Source of the DNA: Antedon mediterranea
Taxonomy: Eukaryota; Echinodermata; Crinoidea; Comatulida; Antedonidae
Reading direction: 5' to 3'
Length of the DNA: 64,000 bases
NCBI RefSeq assembly: GCF_964355755.1
Contig: NC_092672.1
Location: 28,888,501-28,952,500, forward strand
Each line of letters opens with the position of its first letter. The stretch's first letter is position 1. Made by a program: the position numbers and the translations under genes. Shown piece after piece: positions 1 to 9,618 of the stretch. Below the pieces are notes generated by a model. The model ran no database searches. It was not told where the DNA came from and worked only from the letters and a program-made list of their open reading frames with translations.

Positions 1-359
1 ATTAATATAAATTAATATTTTTTTTTAATAACTTTTCTGACTGATTGATAGATCTTATACTTGATTCACACGTACAAAACGTAACTAATTTTTATCTTGC
101 AATGTGTGCAGGGGTTGCAGTGTGAAAGCGTTGTAATGGGAAAAGATCAGGAATTTTTCACTGTAAAGATACAAAATTATAATTACTTTAAAGAATATGT
201 AAATGTAAAATGGCAGTATCTTCATGTATGCGCCTTATTTCTAATGAGTTTTTTACATGTTTGTGTTGTACTATACTTGTAAGTTGGGTATAAGTTAGGA
301 AATTTATATATAATTATATTTATGACTTCCTAATCTTCCCAACATTTACTTTCTTCCAG
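1..359. other. AT-rich lead-in to the first recognised NCAPD2 exon
   Basis: This is probably intron of the condensin gene that follows. A short open stretch at 97-282 does not resemble condensin D2, and I recognise no exon in it. The tract ends in a pyrimidine-rich acceptor (ttcttccag) at 351-359. Confidence 0.4.
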
Positions 360-535
360 GTCCAAATCTGCTTTCTGGTGTACGCCCCCTATTGGTAGCA
401 GTGTGCAGTAATCCTACAAAATACAAGGATTCTTCATTGCGTACTTCAGCCTGCCTTGCTCTCGCTAAGTTTATGCTTGTTAGCTCTGAGTTCTGTGATG
501 CTCATCTTCAATTGCTGTTTACTGTTTTGGAAAAG
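360..535 (+). CDS. NCAPD2: NCAPD2 (condensin I subunit D2) HEAT-repeat exon, partial gene
   Basis: The exon encodes a helical HEAT-type segment with a central stretch LRTSACLALAKFMLVSS followed by HLQLLFTVLEK, which I recognise as the conserved C-terminal half of condensin complex subunit 1 (CAP-D2). The family protein is a HEAT scaffold of the condensin I ring, which compacts mitotic chromosomes together with SMC2, SMC4, CAP-H and CAP-G. The exon is 176 nt: two nt complete a split codon, then 58 full codons follow, ending exactly at AAG|GTAAAC. The next coding exon (1254) continues in phase 0. The 5' part of the gene lies outside the window. Seven exons in this window join without frame conflict, so the gene looks intact here. 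Confidence 0.9.
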
Positions 536-689
536 GTAAACATTCTTCTTTGCATTGGAGGCCTGCAATGTACTTTATTTATTTAACTTCTCACTAAAAC
601 ATACATTAGTGAAGGATGGTCCAGTCCTAATTGCACAGTGGCTGTGTGTGTGGACTATTTTATTTATTTATTTTAGGTTTTTTAAATTG

Positions 690-815
690 CACATGACCTA
701 GATGTGTACGCTGGACCTATGGTTTATAGTCCTTATCCGAATGCTATGATTATGATTATCCATGAAGTTATGACTATGTAACGTTTCCACGGTCTTAACC
801 GCTCGACCACTCACT
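690..815 (-). repeat. tRNA-like SINE head in NCAPD2 intron
   Basis: On the minus strand 791-812 reads gtggtcgagcggttaagac, which resembles a serine/leucine tRNA A box. The downstream part is too diverged to show a convincing B box. The rest of the intron (815-1253) contains a piece around 935-1060 that looks like other dispersed marine-invertebrate repeats. It is not a functional tRNA gene, because no folded acceptor or anticodon arm can be drawn. Confidence 0.35.
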
Positions 816-1253
816 CACTAAAATGTAACATGCTGTTAACAATAGCTAATATTATACCTACTACTTAAATTAATCATGATTGGCTGTGGCTCCACGAAGT
901 TCCTCCGATCATCCATTCTTTGCTGTTGCAGGGTGACCAAGCACCCTCCTCTAGCGGTCAAAAGGACTACCAAGTGGGTTAATAGTTTTAAATTTGTATA
1001 GCGCAAAATACAAATACCTGTAGCCTCTATGCGCTGTTTAACACAAGTGTAAAAAGAAAGAAAGTGTTTTTGTTAAATATATCAATTAAGCAGTTTTGTT
1101 TCCAACTGCTCAGTAGTTTAAAGTATACCCCTGGGCATTTACCTACGATCCCAATGATGTTACTTCGCTTCTTATTTTTCATATCCTATCTTATTATCTT
1201 ACTCTATCAGTGGTAAGCCATCTTATTTGTACTGTATTATGTTTCGTTCCCAG

Positions 1254-1535
1254 TCGCCCGAGGCAGTCATCCGTGCAAACACAATCATAGCCATCGGTGA
1301 TCTCACTTTCCGCTTCCCAAACCTCATTGAACCGTGGACAGCAAATTTGTATGCCAGGCTACGTGACGACTCTGTTCATGTCAGGAAAAACACATTGATG
1401 GTTTTGACACATCTCGTTCTTAATGACATGGTGAAGGTTAAAGGTCAGATTAGCGAGATGGCTACATGTATGGTAGACTCAGAGCCACGCATTGCTGCAC
1501 TTTCTAAGCTTTTCTTTTTCGAACTTTCCAAAAAG
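1254..1535 (+). CDS. NCAPD2: NCAPD2 exon encoding the most conserved condensin D2 HEAT block
   Basis: This 94-codon exon encodes NTIIAIGDLTFRFPNLIEPW, then YARLRDDSVHVRKNTLMVLT and a segment ending in MVKVKGQISEMATCMVD. That is the signature block of CAP-D2 HEAT repeats. It starts after a CCCAG acceptor at 1253 and ends at AAG|GTAAGT, phase 0 at both ends. This block gives the strongest identification of the gene. There is no internal stop or indel. Confidence 0.95.
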
Positions 1536-2051
1536 GTAAGTACAGAAGTTTTGTTGAAAAATTGAATCACAAATCTAACTGCATCAAAGTAATTTGCCAA
1601 TTAAAAAATATATTGGTTTAAAATTGTTACCTAGAGTTATGTTAAAGGTTATGGGCTTTTTTATGTCGTCGTTTGTATGTAGCCGTATTACGATACACAC
1701 TTTCGGCTACAAGAAACAATTGCCTCTGGGATTATCACAGAAAAAGAAAACACACTAAGACGAAAAATGTAGATACAACAAAACCCACAATGTACATAGG
1801 CTTATACTACTGTATGCTTGGAAATCACCTGTCATAATGTGAACGTTCCTTTATGTTTGGATGTACTGTATTTATGGAAAAATTACAACGCCCTCTATGA
1901 TTTGGCTAATGTTTCATTTTTGGAACTCTTTTACCACTGTATGCAAAAGGCACATTGCTTTGCATTTTTAGAAGTTTTTTTTTTTAGTAGTACAGTAGTA
2001 GTATTCGTAGAAACTGCAACAACACTATCTGCATATATTTTTTTATTACAG

Positions 2052-2227
2052 GGAAATGCTGTTTATAATGTGATGCCTGACATGATTAGTAGACTCTCTG
2101 ATCCAGACTGTGGTTTGCCTGAAGAAGAATTTCGTACAATCATGAAATACCTTTTTAACTTTATTGAGAAGGAACGACAATCTGAATCGTTAGTTGAAAA
2201 GCTGTGTCATCGATTCAGGGCAACAAG
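2052..2227 (+). CDS. NCAPD2: NCAPD2 exon (GNAVYNVMPDMISRLSDP block)
   Basis: The exon starts after TTACAG and encodes GNAVYNVMPDMISRLSDP followed by a segment containing FRTIMKYLFNFIEKERQ and ESLVEKLCHRFRATR. This matches the D2 region between the last HEAT repeats. It ends at ACAAG|GTTTGT, leaving a split arginine codon that is completed by exon 6400. The intron that follows is about 4.2 kb because it contains the 3.84-kb DNA transposon at 2301-6142, inserted only 73 bp after the donor. Confidence 0.93.
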
Positions 2228-2300
2228 GTTTGTTGTCTTTTTTGAATTTTCATTATTTGTTTATTATTTAAATAAATATCTGTGTTTTAATTGCAAGTAC

Positions 2301-2318
2301 TATATGGGCAATTCCATG
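2301..2318 (+). repeat. Left terminal inverted repeat of the 3.84-kb transposon
   Basis: TATATGGGCAATTCCATG, the exact reverse complement of 6125-6142. The flank outside is AAGTAC. Confidence 0.9.
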
Positions 2319-2665
2319 CAAACATGGACATGACCAAAAAAATTCAAATTAATTAGTCAGCTCAAAATTTGTGTTTATGTTACTCGTTGAATATGTGGGA
2401 ACTAGGTTTTTAACTTTTTCAATTCATTTATGACTTTTTGTAGCCAAAAAATTACGTTTATTCAATGTTGAATATATTTTTTTTTTTAGGTGTGAAAAAT
2501 AGGTAATTACGTTAACTGATTATTATTTCCCCACCAAAGCAATATTTATAAAGTAACATGTCTAAGTAATAGTACACTTAAGATGTATGGAAAATATGAT
2601 ATAACTACAAATCTTGAATATCCCATATAGGAGTGCTGTGTATATTCTGTTATATATTCGGGTAT

Positions 2666-2893
2666 GTAATGCGAGTGACAAAAAAAATGATATTTTTTTT
2701 TTTATACCATCATGATGATAATTTTTTTTAATGAAATTTTATAATTTAGCTATACTACTTTGAACAATTAAAATTTGACCAAAAAAAATAAAAAATTCCC
2801 GTAAATACAAAATTGTTGAGACATTGAAAAGTGAAATGCGAGTGACATGTAATGCGAGTGACGTTCAAAAATGGACAATGTAATGCGAGTGAC
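2666..2893 (+). promoter_or_regulatory. Left cluster of GTAATGCGAGTGAC iterons
   Basis: The motif GTAATGCGAGTGAC occurs at 2666-2679, 2849-2862 and 2880-2893, with a 12-bp copy (AATGCGAGTGAC) at 2835-2846. All copies have the same orientation. The motif recurs only in this element, at the other end. I infer binding sites for the element-encoded protein, either subterminal transposase sites or promoter elements; the sequence alone cannot separate these. Confidence 0.6.
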
Positions 2894-3479
2894 ATTACTA
2901 AAACTCTTTTTTTTGTAAAGTAAAATAGTAATTAATCTATCATTAGTTATGAATTAGTCCCAGAATTAGTATATACATTAATTTCATAATACAATGTGTG
3001 ATTTGGCCCTTATTTGGAGGCACTACAGTATAATAATTATAGCATTAGGTTTGTTGAGGGCACAATCCCTAGCAACGACCTTTTTGCAGTTAAATCATTT
3101 GAAAAATCAAATCATTATAAGAGCTCATTAAATAAAAAACACTAAATCTGGTGAGATTTAACAAATTTGGTACAATCTTTTGTGAAGATAAGAAGGTAAG
3201 AATAAGTATACATTTATATTTAATAACAATTTTTAAGTTTTTTTTTCTTATATTGTTAGTGTTAATTATTTCAAATTCTATAATTTGAAAACACCGCATA
3301 GGCCTAGGCCTAGGCTATAATAATTTATTTATATATTATTATTTATATATTATTATTTACTAGGCATATTTTACACCACCAGGTCTAAAGCATTTTAGTT
3401 TTAAAAACAAAATATATAATTGCTTATTATTTAAAAATAATTTTAAAATATCATTCACATTTGCATCCTGCTTTTAGAA

Positions 3480-5459
3480 ATGGCCGAACGACAGAGAAAG
3501 TACCTAGAAAAACTGAAAGCCGAGGGAAAATACACCTCATACAGAAACAAACAAAATGAAATTTCGAAAAGAAGTAAAAGTAAAAGAAAAGAGAAAATTC
3601 TAGCTTTGCCACCAGCTTTGAAGAAGCAGAAGATTGATGCTCTTAAAGTTGCTAATAGAAAACGTGTGGCTAAGTTCAGAGCAAAGAAGGCTGCTTTGGC
3701 ATCAGACGGGCAATCACCTTTTAGAAGTGCTATGGCTTTTGCTAAAGCCACTACCAGGGCAAAAAGAATGCTTGATGCTGGTTTGCCATCCAGTCCTCGC
3801 AGAAGAAAGCGTGTGCGACATATACTTTTTAACGACGAGCTACACGATGAGACACCAACCAGTTCTAAAAGACGGAGGTCAAATGAAACACCTGAAGAAA
3901 CTATTAAAATAATAACAACATTTTATGAGCGGGATGATGTCAGCCGTCAGGCACCAGGAATGAAAGATTACTGTTTAGTTCAAGGAGTCGATGGCAAAAA
4001 AAACAAGATGCAAGTCCGTCATTTGACAAGCTCTATAATGGAAACATTTTCCCTCTTTTGTAACGAGTTTCCGGAAATAAAAGTTGGAAAATCCAAGTTT
4101 GCAGAAATACGACCCAAGCATGTTTATCTCACAAATAAACTGCCTCACAATGTATGCCTTTGCAGGTACCACGAAAATTTCATCTTTGCAGTTGATGCAC
4201 TGCACAAGGTGTGTCGAACATTTCCATCCTATACCCATGATTTTCCTGCTTCTTTGTTGTGTGAGACAGTAACCGAAAAATGCTGGTTAAATGAGTGCTC
4301 ATCTTGCAAAGATGCTGAAGGATTCAAGCAGAAATATCAGTTAATTCTTGATGAAGATGCTTGTGAGAATGAAAGTTCATGGTATGTTTGGAGAATGTCT
4401 AATACTGATAAAAGAATACTAAAAGTCATTGAGCAAGGTACAGTTAAAGAGCTGACAGAGTATTTTTGCAGTCTTATTCCACAATTTATTGAGCATTGCT
4501 ATGTCAAGCGCCAGCAAGCAGCTACAAGCAAAGATGATAGAATGAAAGCTTCCCCACTTGAGGCTGTAATCCAAATAGATTTTTCTGAGAACTATACGTG
4601 TGTCTCCCAAGACGAAATCCAGAGTGCTCACTGGAACCAGAGACAGGTGAGCCTATTCACAATAGCCCAATGGTTTGGGGAGGAAGTCCATTCACGTGTT
4701 TTAGTGTCTGATAATCTGGTCCATTCTAAAGAAACCGTAGTTTCGTACATTGATGAAGTGCTAGAGCAACTACCAGAAACAGTAACATTTGTTTCACTTT
4801 GGTCTGATGGACCAGCATCACAGTTCAAGAACCGGTTTATTGTTGCTGCAATTCAACCACTGCAAGCGAAACACAAGGTAACCCTACGGTGGAATTATTT
4901 TGCAACATCACACGGAAAAGGCCCTGTAGATGGAATAGGTGGATCAGTTAAACGATTTGTCTGGGGTCAGGTTCGAACAAGAAAGACAATTGTATCGGAT
5001 GCCAAATCATTTGTTTCTGCTGCTGCTGGTATGAAAAATGTTTCTGTGAAACATTTTTCGCAACAAGAAATTGATAAGAGAAATACTTCTCTTAATACAT
5101 GTAGCATTTTTTATCATGCCTGTGCCATTCATGGAATTGCCAAAATGCATTGTTTTGATGTAACTTCAAGTAATGTGTCTGCTTTTGTCATAAGTAGGCA
5201 TGTTAAGGAGTATAATTTAACAGTGCATGTTGGTGAGTGGTACCAAGTTGATTACGACGGAAAGCTGTACCCTGGGGAAGTTATTGCTATTGGGGAACAA
5301 AATGATTTTCAAGTGTCCGTTATGGAACAAGTCGGGAAATACTGGAGATGGCCCACTCCAAGAGATACAATATATTATGTACAAGAAAATCTTAAAAAGA
5401 AGGTTCAAGCACCAGTTGTTGTCAACAACCGTGGTCACTTTGAGTTCCATAATTTGTAA
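3480..5459 (+). CDS. Putative DDE/D-type transposase, 659 residues
   Basis: One uninterrupted frame fills the centre of the TIR element. The N-terminal 115 residues are strongly basic (runs of K/R, e.g. KRSKSKRKEK and RRRKR), suiting DNA binding and nuclear import. A Cys/His-rich stretch follows (CLCRYHENF near residue 225, then CWLNECSSC), probably zinc binding. Three acidic motifs in order suggest an RNase H-like catalytic core: QIDFSENY (D367), LWSDGPASQF (D443) and SHGKGPVDGIGG (H478, D484). The C-terminus (about 585-640; GEWYQVDYDGKLYPGEV and KYWRWPTPRD) resembles a small Tudor/SH3-like barrel seen in other element proteins. I know similar proteins only as uncharacterised repeats in marine invertebrates. 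The start ATG follows a TTTTAG that could be a splice acceptor, so a 5' exon is possible. The transposase role is inferred from the motif order and the flanking TIRs. Confidence 0.7.
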   Translation: MAERQRKYLEKLKAEGKYTSYRNKQNEISKRSKSKRKEKILALPPALKKQKIDALKVANRKRVAKFRAKKAALASDGQSPFRSAMAFAKATTRAKRMLDAGLPSSPRRRKRVRHILFNDELHDETPTSSKRRRSNETPEETIKIITTFYERDDVSRQAPGMKDYCLVQGVDGKKNKMQVRHLTSSIMETFSLFCNEFPEIKVGKSKFAEIRPKHVYLTNKLPHNVCLCRYHENFIFAVDALHKVCRTFPSYTHDFPASLLCETVTEKCWLNECSSCKDAEGFKQKYQLILDEDACENESSWYVWRMSNTDKRILKVIEQGTVKELTEYFCSLIPQFIEHCYVKRQQAATSKDDRMKASPLEAVIQIDFSENYTCVSQDEIQSAHWNQRQVSLFTIAQWFGEEVHSRVLVSDNLVHSKETVVSYIDEVLEQLPETVTFVSLWSDGPASQFKNRFIVAAIQPLQAKHKVTLRWNYFATSHGKGPVDGIGGSVKRFVWGQVRTRKTIVSDAKSFVSAAAGMKNVSVKHFSQQEIDKRNTSLNTCSIFYHACAIHGIAKMHCFDVTSSNVSAFVISRHVKEYNLTVHVGEWYQVDYDGKLYPGEVIAIGEQNDFQVSVMEQVGKYWRWPTPRDTIYYVQENLKKKVQAPVVVNNRGHFEFHNL

Positions 5460-5589
5460 AATGGCTGTTTGAATTTTCTAATTCATTTTTAGTGACCGTA
5501 TAAGTGTTACTGTGTTTATGAAAAAACAAGATGTTCTATTAGTGTTAAAAATAGATGATGTCCTTTAGAACTTCATCCAAATGAGTTGA

Positions 5590-5595
5590 AATAAA
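5590..5595 (+). terminator. AATAAA polyadenylation signal of the transposase gene
   Basis: An AATAAA lies 131 bp after the stop codon of the transposase frame and is followed by T-rich sequence, consistent with a eukaryotic 3' end inside the element. Confidence 0.5.
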
Positions 5596-5720
5596 AGTTT
5601 TTACTTGAATATTGATATAACATCCTTTGAGTGGTTTAATGTTGCATTATTTAATTATTGTCTACTTTTCTTCGTTCTAAAATCTGCTTTGTTTAGTAAA
5701 TACTAAGTTCATTTCTTACG

Positions 5721-6124
5721 GTAATGCGAGTGACAGTAATGCGAGTGACGGGACTTTTTTGTTAAAATGTCAAATATTTTTAAAATCTATGTAATGTTGA
5801 ATTTTTTTATTATCCTATTTTATACTTTAAAAGTATAGCAATTAAAAATATAAGATCTTTTGATTCATATATTTTTAGTTTAAGGACACGTTCTTATCAA
5901 ATTTAATCAAATTTTTGTTGTGTCCTTTTTGTGTAATGCGTGTGACAGAATTTCGCAATGGCGCCATTGTCGAAGTAAAAGACATACAATTTTTTTTATA
6001 GTATTTTATTAAAGACTTGCACCTAAAGTATGTTCATATAAAACATTGACTTAAAAATCCAATTAGTATAGAAAGTACAAAGCTTAGACTAACAAAAATG
6101 ACTGTAATGTGTAATGCGAGTGAC
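5721..6124 (+). promoter_or_regulatory. Right cluster of GTAATGCGAGTGAC iterons
   Basis: Copies at 5721-5734, 5736-5749 and 6111-6124, plus a one-base variant at 5933-5946. They are oriented as in the left cluster, so they are direct repeats rather than part of the inverted termini. The last copy abuts the right TIR exactly, whereas no copy abuts the left TIR. The two ends of the element are therefore not equivalent. Confidence 0.6.
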
Positions 6125-6142
6125 CATGGAATTGCCCATATA
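6125..6142 (-). repeat. Right terminal inverted repeat of the 3.84-kb transposon
   Basis: CATGGAATTGCCCATATA, a perfect inverted copy of 2301-2318. The sequence outside (TACACAATC) would rejoin the left flank AAGTAC through a single TATA. Confidence 0.9.
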
Positions 6143-6194
6143 TACACAATCTTTCGTTATTGGCATTCAAAACTGAAGAAAAAACACAAATCAG

Positions 6195-6340
6195 TGTTAT
6201 TTGAGTGAAGCTGTGAAGGTGCTTGCCTTCCAATCTCAAGGTCCAGGGTTCAATCCTGATCTAGTGCCAGTGTTGTAACTCATTGCTCTTTCAACTCCAC
6301 TCCATATAAGCCTCAAATGAGACTTTTAAATAGTTTATCG
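6195..6340 (+). repeat. tRNA-derived SINE-like repeat in NCAPD2 intron
   Basis: The stretch reads like an aged tRNA head: an A-box-like part near 6210-6232 and a good B box, GGTTCAATCC, at 6248-6257, with unrelated sequence after it. It lies between the transposon and the next exon. Not a functional tRNA gene. Confidence 0.45.
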
Positions 6341-6399
6341 ATCCTATAATTAGCAAGGTTGTGCTCACTGTTGGATGCATGTGTATTTTCTATTTTTAG

Positions 6400-6583
6400 A
6401 ACACCAGAACAAGTGCGAGACCTTTCTTATTGCCTTTCCATGCTGAATTATAGCGAGAAGAGCATCAAACGACTGGTGGAGAACTTTGCTTGTTTCTCTG
6501 ATAAGCTGTCTGATGCCGAGGTCTTCAACTGCTTTCAGAATATCTTGACAAAAGCTAAGAAGTTAACAAAACCTGAACTCAAA
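6400..6583 (+). CDS. NCAPD2: NCAPD2 exon (TPEQVRDLSYCLSML block)
   Basis: The first nt completes the arginine codon left by the exon ending at 2227. The exon then encodes TPEQVRDLSYCLSMLNYSEK and a segment with LVENFACFSDKLSDAEVF, matching the conserved region just before the disordered condensin D2 tail. It is preceded by TATTTTTAG and ends AAA|GTAAGT. Phase agreement across the 4.2-kb transposon-bearing intron indicates that the insertion is spliced out without damaging the gene. Confidence 0.9.
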
Positions 6584-6873
6584 GTAAGTGCATAAAGTGT
6601 ACACTTCTGGCAGGTGTGCACCCAGTACATCTTTCGGAAGACTAGTGGGTTACCCCAGGGTACTGGTCCATTCAGGCCCTGTCATTGGGTGGCAGCACTC
6701 GACACGAAAGTTTTTTTCGGGAAGTAAAAAGTTGTGGTATGTGTTGTCCGCAATTCAGGCCAGTAGCAGGTTATTCCCCCATTTACATTTTTACATTTAA
6801 GTCGCACACAGAAAAGACAAAAGTAAGTATCTCAAGAGATCTTTCATTGTCAGTGCTTTTAGAAATCATGTGG

Positions 6874-7073
6874 TAGTAACCAGTCCTACTAAACCCAATA
6901 CTGCCTAGTCCTTGGGTGCAAGGGCTAGGCTGGCTTCACTGACCATTGCCTAAAAATGATGTGTTTTTTTTTTGTGGTAATTTAAGAGAAAAGTATGGTG
7001 AAAAAATTGCTATTGGGTTTAGTAAGTCCTCTCGGGCAGCATCAGTTGATGTTTAGTAGGACTCTGGTAACTG
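6874..7073. repeat. About 200-bp MITE-like hairpin in NCAPD2 intron
   Basis: Imperfect inverted ends (tagtaaccagtcctactaaa at 6874 and its complement near 7051-7073), with a second inner pair around the phrase tattgggtttagta. No coding potential. Typical of a non-autonomous fold-back insertion. Confidence 0.55.
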
Positions 7074-7260
7074 CTATGTATTTACCAGGATGCAATTGTG
7101 CTAGACAGTTGGGATATTTATTTTCATATCCAACTAAAGAGTTATGTTAAAGACCTTCCACCGTCCTAATTTCAACGCAGTACTCGCACAATCTCTGTAT
7201 ACCTGAAAGTACTACTGTAGCCCTGTTGTAGTTGTTATTAATTACAAATATTCTCTGTAG

Positions 7261-7432
7261 GTTTTCCTAGAAGATTTTGAAGAAAGGATCACTAAATGTC
7301 ATGAGAAAGGTATGGAGGATGATGAGGTTGAAGCTAAAGCAAGCAAAGCATCCTCAAAGGCAAGAAAAGGCACATGCAAGGGCCAGAAAACAACAGGCCC
7401 AGCTAACCTGAGAAGAACAGCTAAATCCATAG
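7261..7432 (+). CDS. NCAPD2: NCAPD2 exon, start of the disordered C-terminal tail
   Basis: Starts after CTGTAG and encodes VFLEDFEERITKCHEKG, matching the last helical segment of condensin D2, followed by a Lys/Ala/Ser-rich tail (SKASSKARKGTCKGQKTTG). It ends at ATAG|GTAAAT in phase 1. The tail composition (basic, low complexity) fits the regulated C-terminus of CAP-D2, which in vertebrates carries mitotic phosphorylation sites; no such site is asserted here. Confidence 0.85.
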
Positions 7433-7566
7433 GTAAATGATCAATTATTTCTTTAAATGACAATTAAGGAGGTTACATAACTAATACTATATGCTATTTA
7501 TTTATTTATTTCAACAATGTTTATAGAGGGTGACCCTTCTAGTTCCCTCGCAGGGAATAAAACTCT

Positions 7567-7718
7567 GTCTACACTATCAAACTTTATGTGACAAAAAAAT
7601 GTGATGTGCCCATATATGGGCATGATGATGTCATAACACTACCATTATTTGGGAATATCACTACCATATTTGGGCACATCACACTTGTTTTTTGTCAAAC
7701 TATTTTGATAGTGTGGAC
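7567..7718. repeat. 152-bp palindromic MITE in NCAPD2 intron
   Basis: The termini GTCTACACTATCAAA (7567) and TTTGATAGTGTGGAC (ending 7718) form inverted arms of about 45 bp that continue into GTGATGTGCCCA and TGGGCACATCACAC. No reading frame. Flanks do not show a clear target duplication. Confidence 0.65.
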
Positions 7719-7833
7719 ATTGCTTAAAACCACTAATTGCAAGCATGATCATTTCTGAATATCTAATTTCTATATATGGGCATACACAAAAACTTATGTA
7801 CAAAATATAACATCACCTGTAATTTGATAACAG

Positions 7834-8040
7834 TTAAAAAGAGCACACGTAGAGGAAGGAGAAGAAAAGATGATGATTCTGAAGATGAGGGTGATATGCC
7901 GCTAAAAGAAGCTACTGCTGATCCGGCCAATTGTAATCAACGACGTAGTACGCGCAAGATGAAAGGAAGGCGACCAAAAGGGTTGGATCTGTCTAGTGAT
8001 GATGACAGTGACGAGGTCTTTCAGTCCATGTTGTCAAAAG
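7834..8040 (+). CDS. NCAPD2: NCAPD2 penultimate coding exon (basic/acidic tail)
   Basis: The exon joins the previous one by a split valine codon and encodes VKKSTRRGRRRKDDDSEDEG, a middle part rich in Arg/Thr, then KGLDLSSDDDSDEVFQSML. Alternating basic and acidic blocks with SDDD motifs are typical of the condensin D2 tail (potential CK2-type sites by composition only). It ends at AAAAG|GTATCT in phase 1. Confidence 0.8.
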
Positions 8041-8161
8041 GTATCTAACTTAATTTCTCTATAGATTTACCAAAACTAGAGTGTGATTATCAGGAGACTT
8101 AAGCAGGTCTGACAGTAAGTCTATGTTTTTTAATTTATTGCTCTAATGTCTCTAATTGCAG

Positions 8162-8313
8162 TTCCGAAATTTCAAGGTCTTGACGAAAACAGTGAAATTG
8201 AAGGTGAAAATGTTGTACCCAATACCAGTATGTCATCCAGACCAAAACGAGGCAAGCGAAAACTTCTTTCAACACCAGATGGCGCTAGAGGGGCTTCTAG
8301 TAGGCTGAAATAA
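8162..8313 (+). CDS. NCAPD2: NCAPD2 terminal exon with stop codon
   Basis: Begins after TTGCAG with VPKFQGLDENSEIEGENVVP and ends in RPKRGKRKLLSTPDGARGAS and SRLK, then TAA at 8311-8313. The basic C-terminus with an STPDG motif closes the condensin D2 protein. Phase 2 entry agrees with the preceding donor. Confidence 0.82.
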
Positions 8314-9070
8314 CTTGACATTAAAATCATGTTTGTTTGTTTATTAAGTCGTCTAATGTTATGGATTTATCCTGAAATATTGTGGGCCAACTGTGCTACT
8401 AAAATTAAATTTCAACCTTCAATAGGACAGGTCTATGTTACATCTAGGCTATGGGGCATGAGCCAAAAAGAGGCCTAGAAAACGAATTTCGTGATCTCCT
8501 AACGGGGGGGAGGAAGATATTCACACATTTTATAGTTAATAATTAGGTTAACACAAATTCAGCCGATCCCGCTTCCAAAAGTTACGCAATAAGAGTAATT
8601 TTATGTGTAAAAAAAATCGAATTTCTCAACATAAACAAATACATAGAAATAGCGCCCTCTATTTGGTATATTTTCTGTTAGTGATAGTAGTACTGGATAA
8701 AATACAATCGTTCCATTGGAATAACTTATACTGTATCTTTCTTTCACATTTAACATGCAATATTATTATCATAATTTTGAGATTAATATTGTAGTCCTTG
8801 TAAGAAATGTATCTGTTAGTAAACCTTAATTAATATTTATTTAAGCACACTGAAAAGAAGATGCATTTTCAATCTTTATAATTCATGACTATGCTGTCAC
8901 AAAATATTTATTAATATTATCTCTCCTATATAATTGCAACTTTTTGTTTTCATTGGATGCATAACATAGAATTATAATCAATTAGTAATAAATCAAATGT
9001 TGCATTATTGTTTTCATTGTAGATGTATAACATAGAATTAGTAACAAATAAATGAAATTATTACAGCAAA
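8314..9070. other. 3' flank of NCAPD2, no further gene
   Basis: AT-rich sequence containing the 3' UTR. Two partial copies of a short unit (ttgttttcatt ... ataacatagaatta) occur near 8945 and 9009. No coding exon is seen. Confidence 0.5.
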
Positions 9071-9545
9071 GTTTCTTATAATACTCCTGTTTCTTAATAT
9101 TGCTTATCATCTCATGGGTTCTTTATTTTATACTTTCTCATGGTTCATCCGTTACGTTACAAAATAGTTAAGTTACAAAATAGTTTAATATAAATTTACA
9201 TTTTATAGGCATATTAATGTATTGTAAGCATCAAAGTAGAAAGTTTCTTATTAATACTCCTGTGTCTTAATATCACTTATCATCTCATGGGTTCTTTATT
9301 TTATACTTTCTCATGGTTCATCCGTTACGTTACAAAATAGTTAAGTTACAAAATAGTTTAATATAAATTTACATTTTATAGGCATATTAATGTATTGTAA
9401 ACATCAAAGTAGAAAGTTTCTTATAATACTCCTGTGTCTTAATATTACTTATCATCTCATGGGTTCTTTATTTATACTTTCTCATGGTTCATCCGTTACG
9501 TTACAAAATAGTTAAGTTACAAATAGTTTAACCTAAATTCACATA
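9071..9545. repeat. Tandem repeat, about 173-bp unit, about 2.8 copies
   Basis: Units begin at 9071, 9243 and 9416 with GTTTCTTAT and proceed through CTCATGGGTTCTTTATTT and CATCCGTTACGTTACAAAAT. Within the unit, AGTTAAGTTACAAAATAGTT is itself a partial internal duplication. The copies are nearly identical, so the array is young. Confidence 0.85.
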
Positions 9546-9618
9546 TTATAGGCCTATTACATTAAAATCATGTAGACCAAGTAAAATGAACATTTGTAAA
9601 CCATAAATTACACTTAAA

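Larger units (their letters stand above)
2301..6142 (+). mobile_element. Complete TIR DNA transposon in an NCAPD2 intron, superfamily not recognised
   Basis: The element is bounded by perfect 18-bp inverted termini (2301-2318 and 6125-6142) that include an outer TATA on each side. The simplest reading is a TATA (or TA) target duplication plus a 14-bp TIR starting TGGGCAATTCCATG. It carries one long intact reading frame on the + strand (3480-5459), an AATAAA signal, and repeated copies of a 14-bp motif (GTAATGCGAGTGAC) on both sides of the gene. It lies in the same orientation as the host gene. Perfect termini and an uninterrupted gene suggest recent activity. The short TA-rich target site would also fit several known TIR superfamilies, so this could be a divergent member rather than a new one. 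Confidence 0.85.

Noticed and set aside
97-282. Possible upstream NCAPD2 exon
   Set aside because: The frame does not resemble condensin D2 and lacks a convincing acceptor/donor pair in phase with exon 360.
791-812. tRNA gene on the minus strand
   Set aside because: Only an A-box-like segment is present; no full cloverleaf.
3455-3751. 98-codon minus frame over the transposase N-terminus
   Set aside because: Antisense of the Lys/Arg-rich region; hydrophobic runs arise from complementing AAA/GAA codons.
9071-9545. Possible CRISPR-like array
   Set aside because: Units are contiguous without unique spacers, in a eukaryotic context; it is an ordinary tandem repeat.
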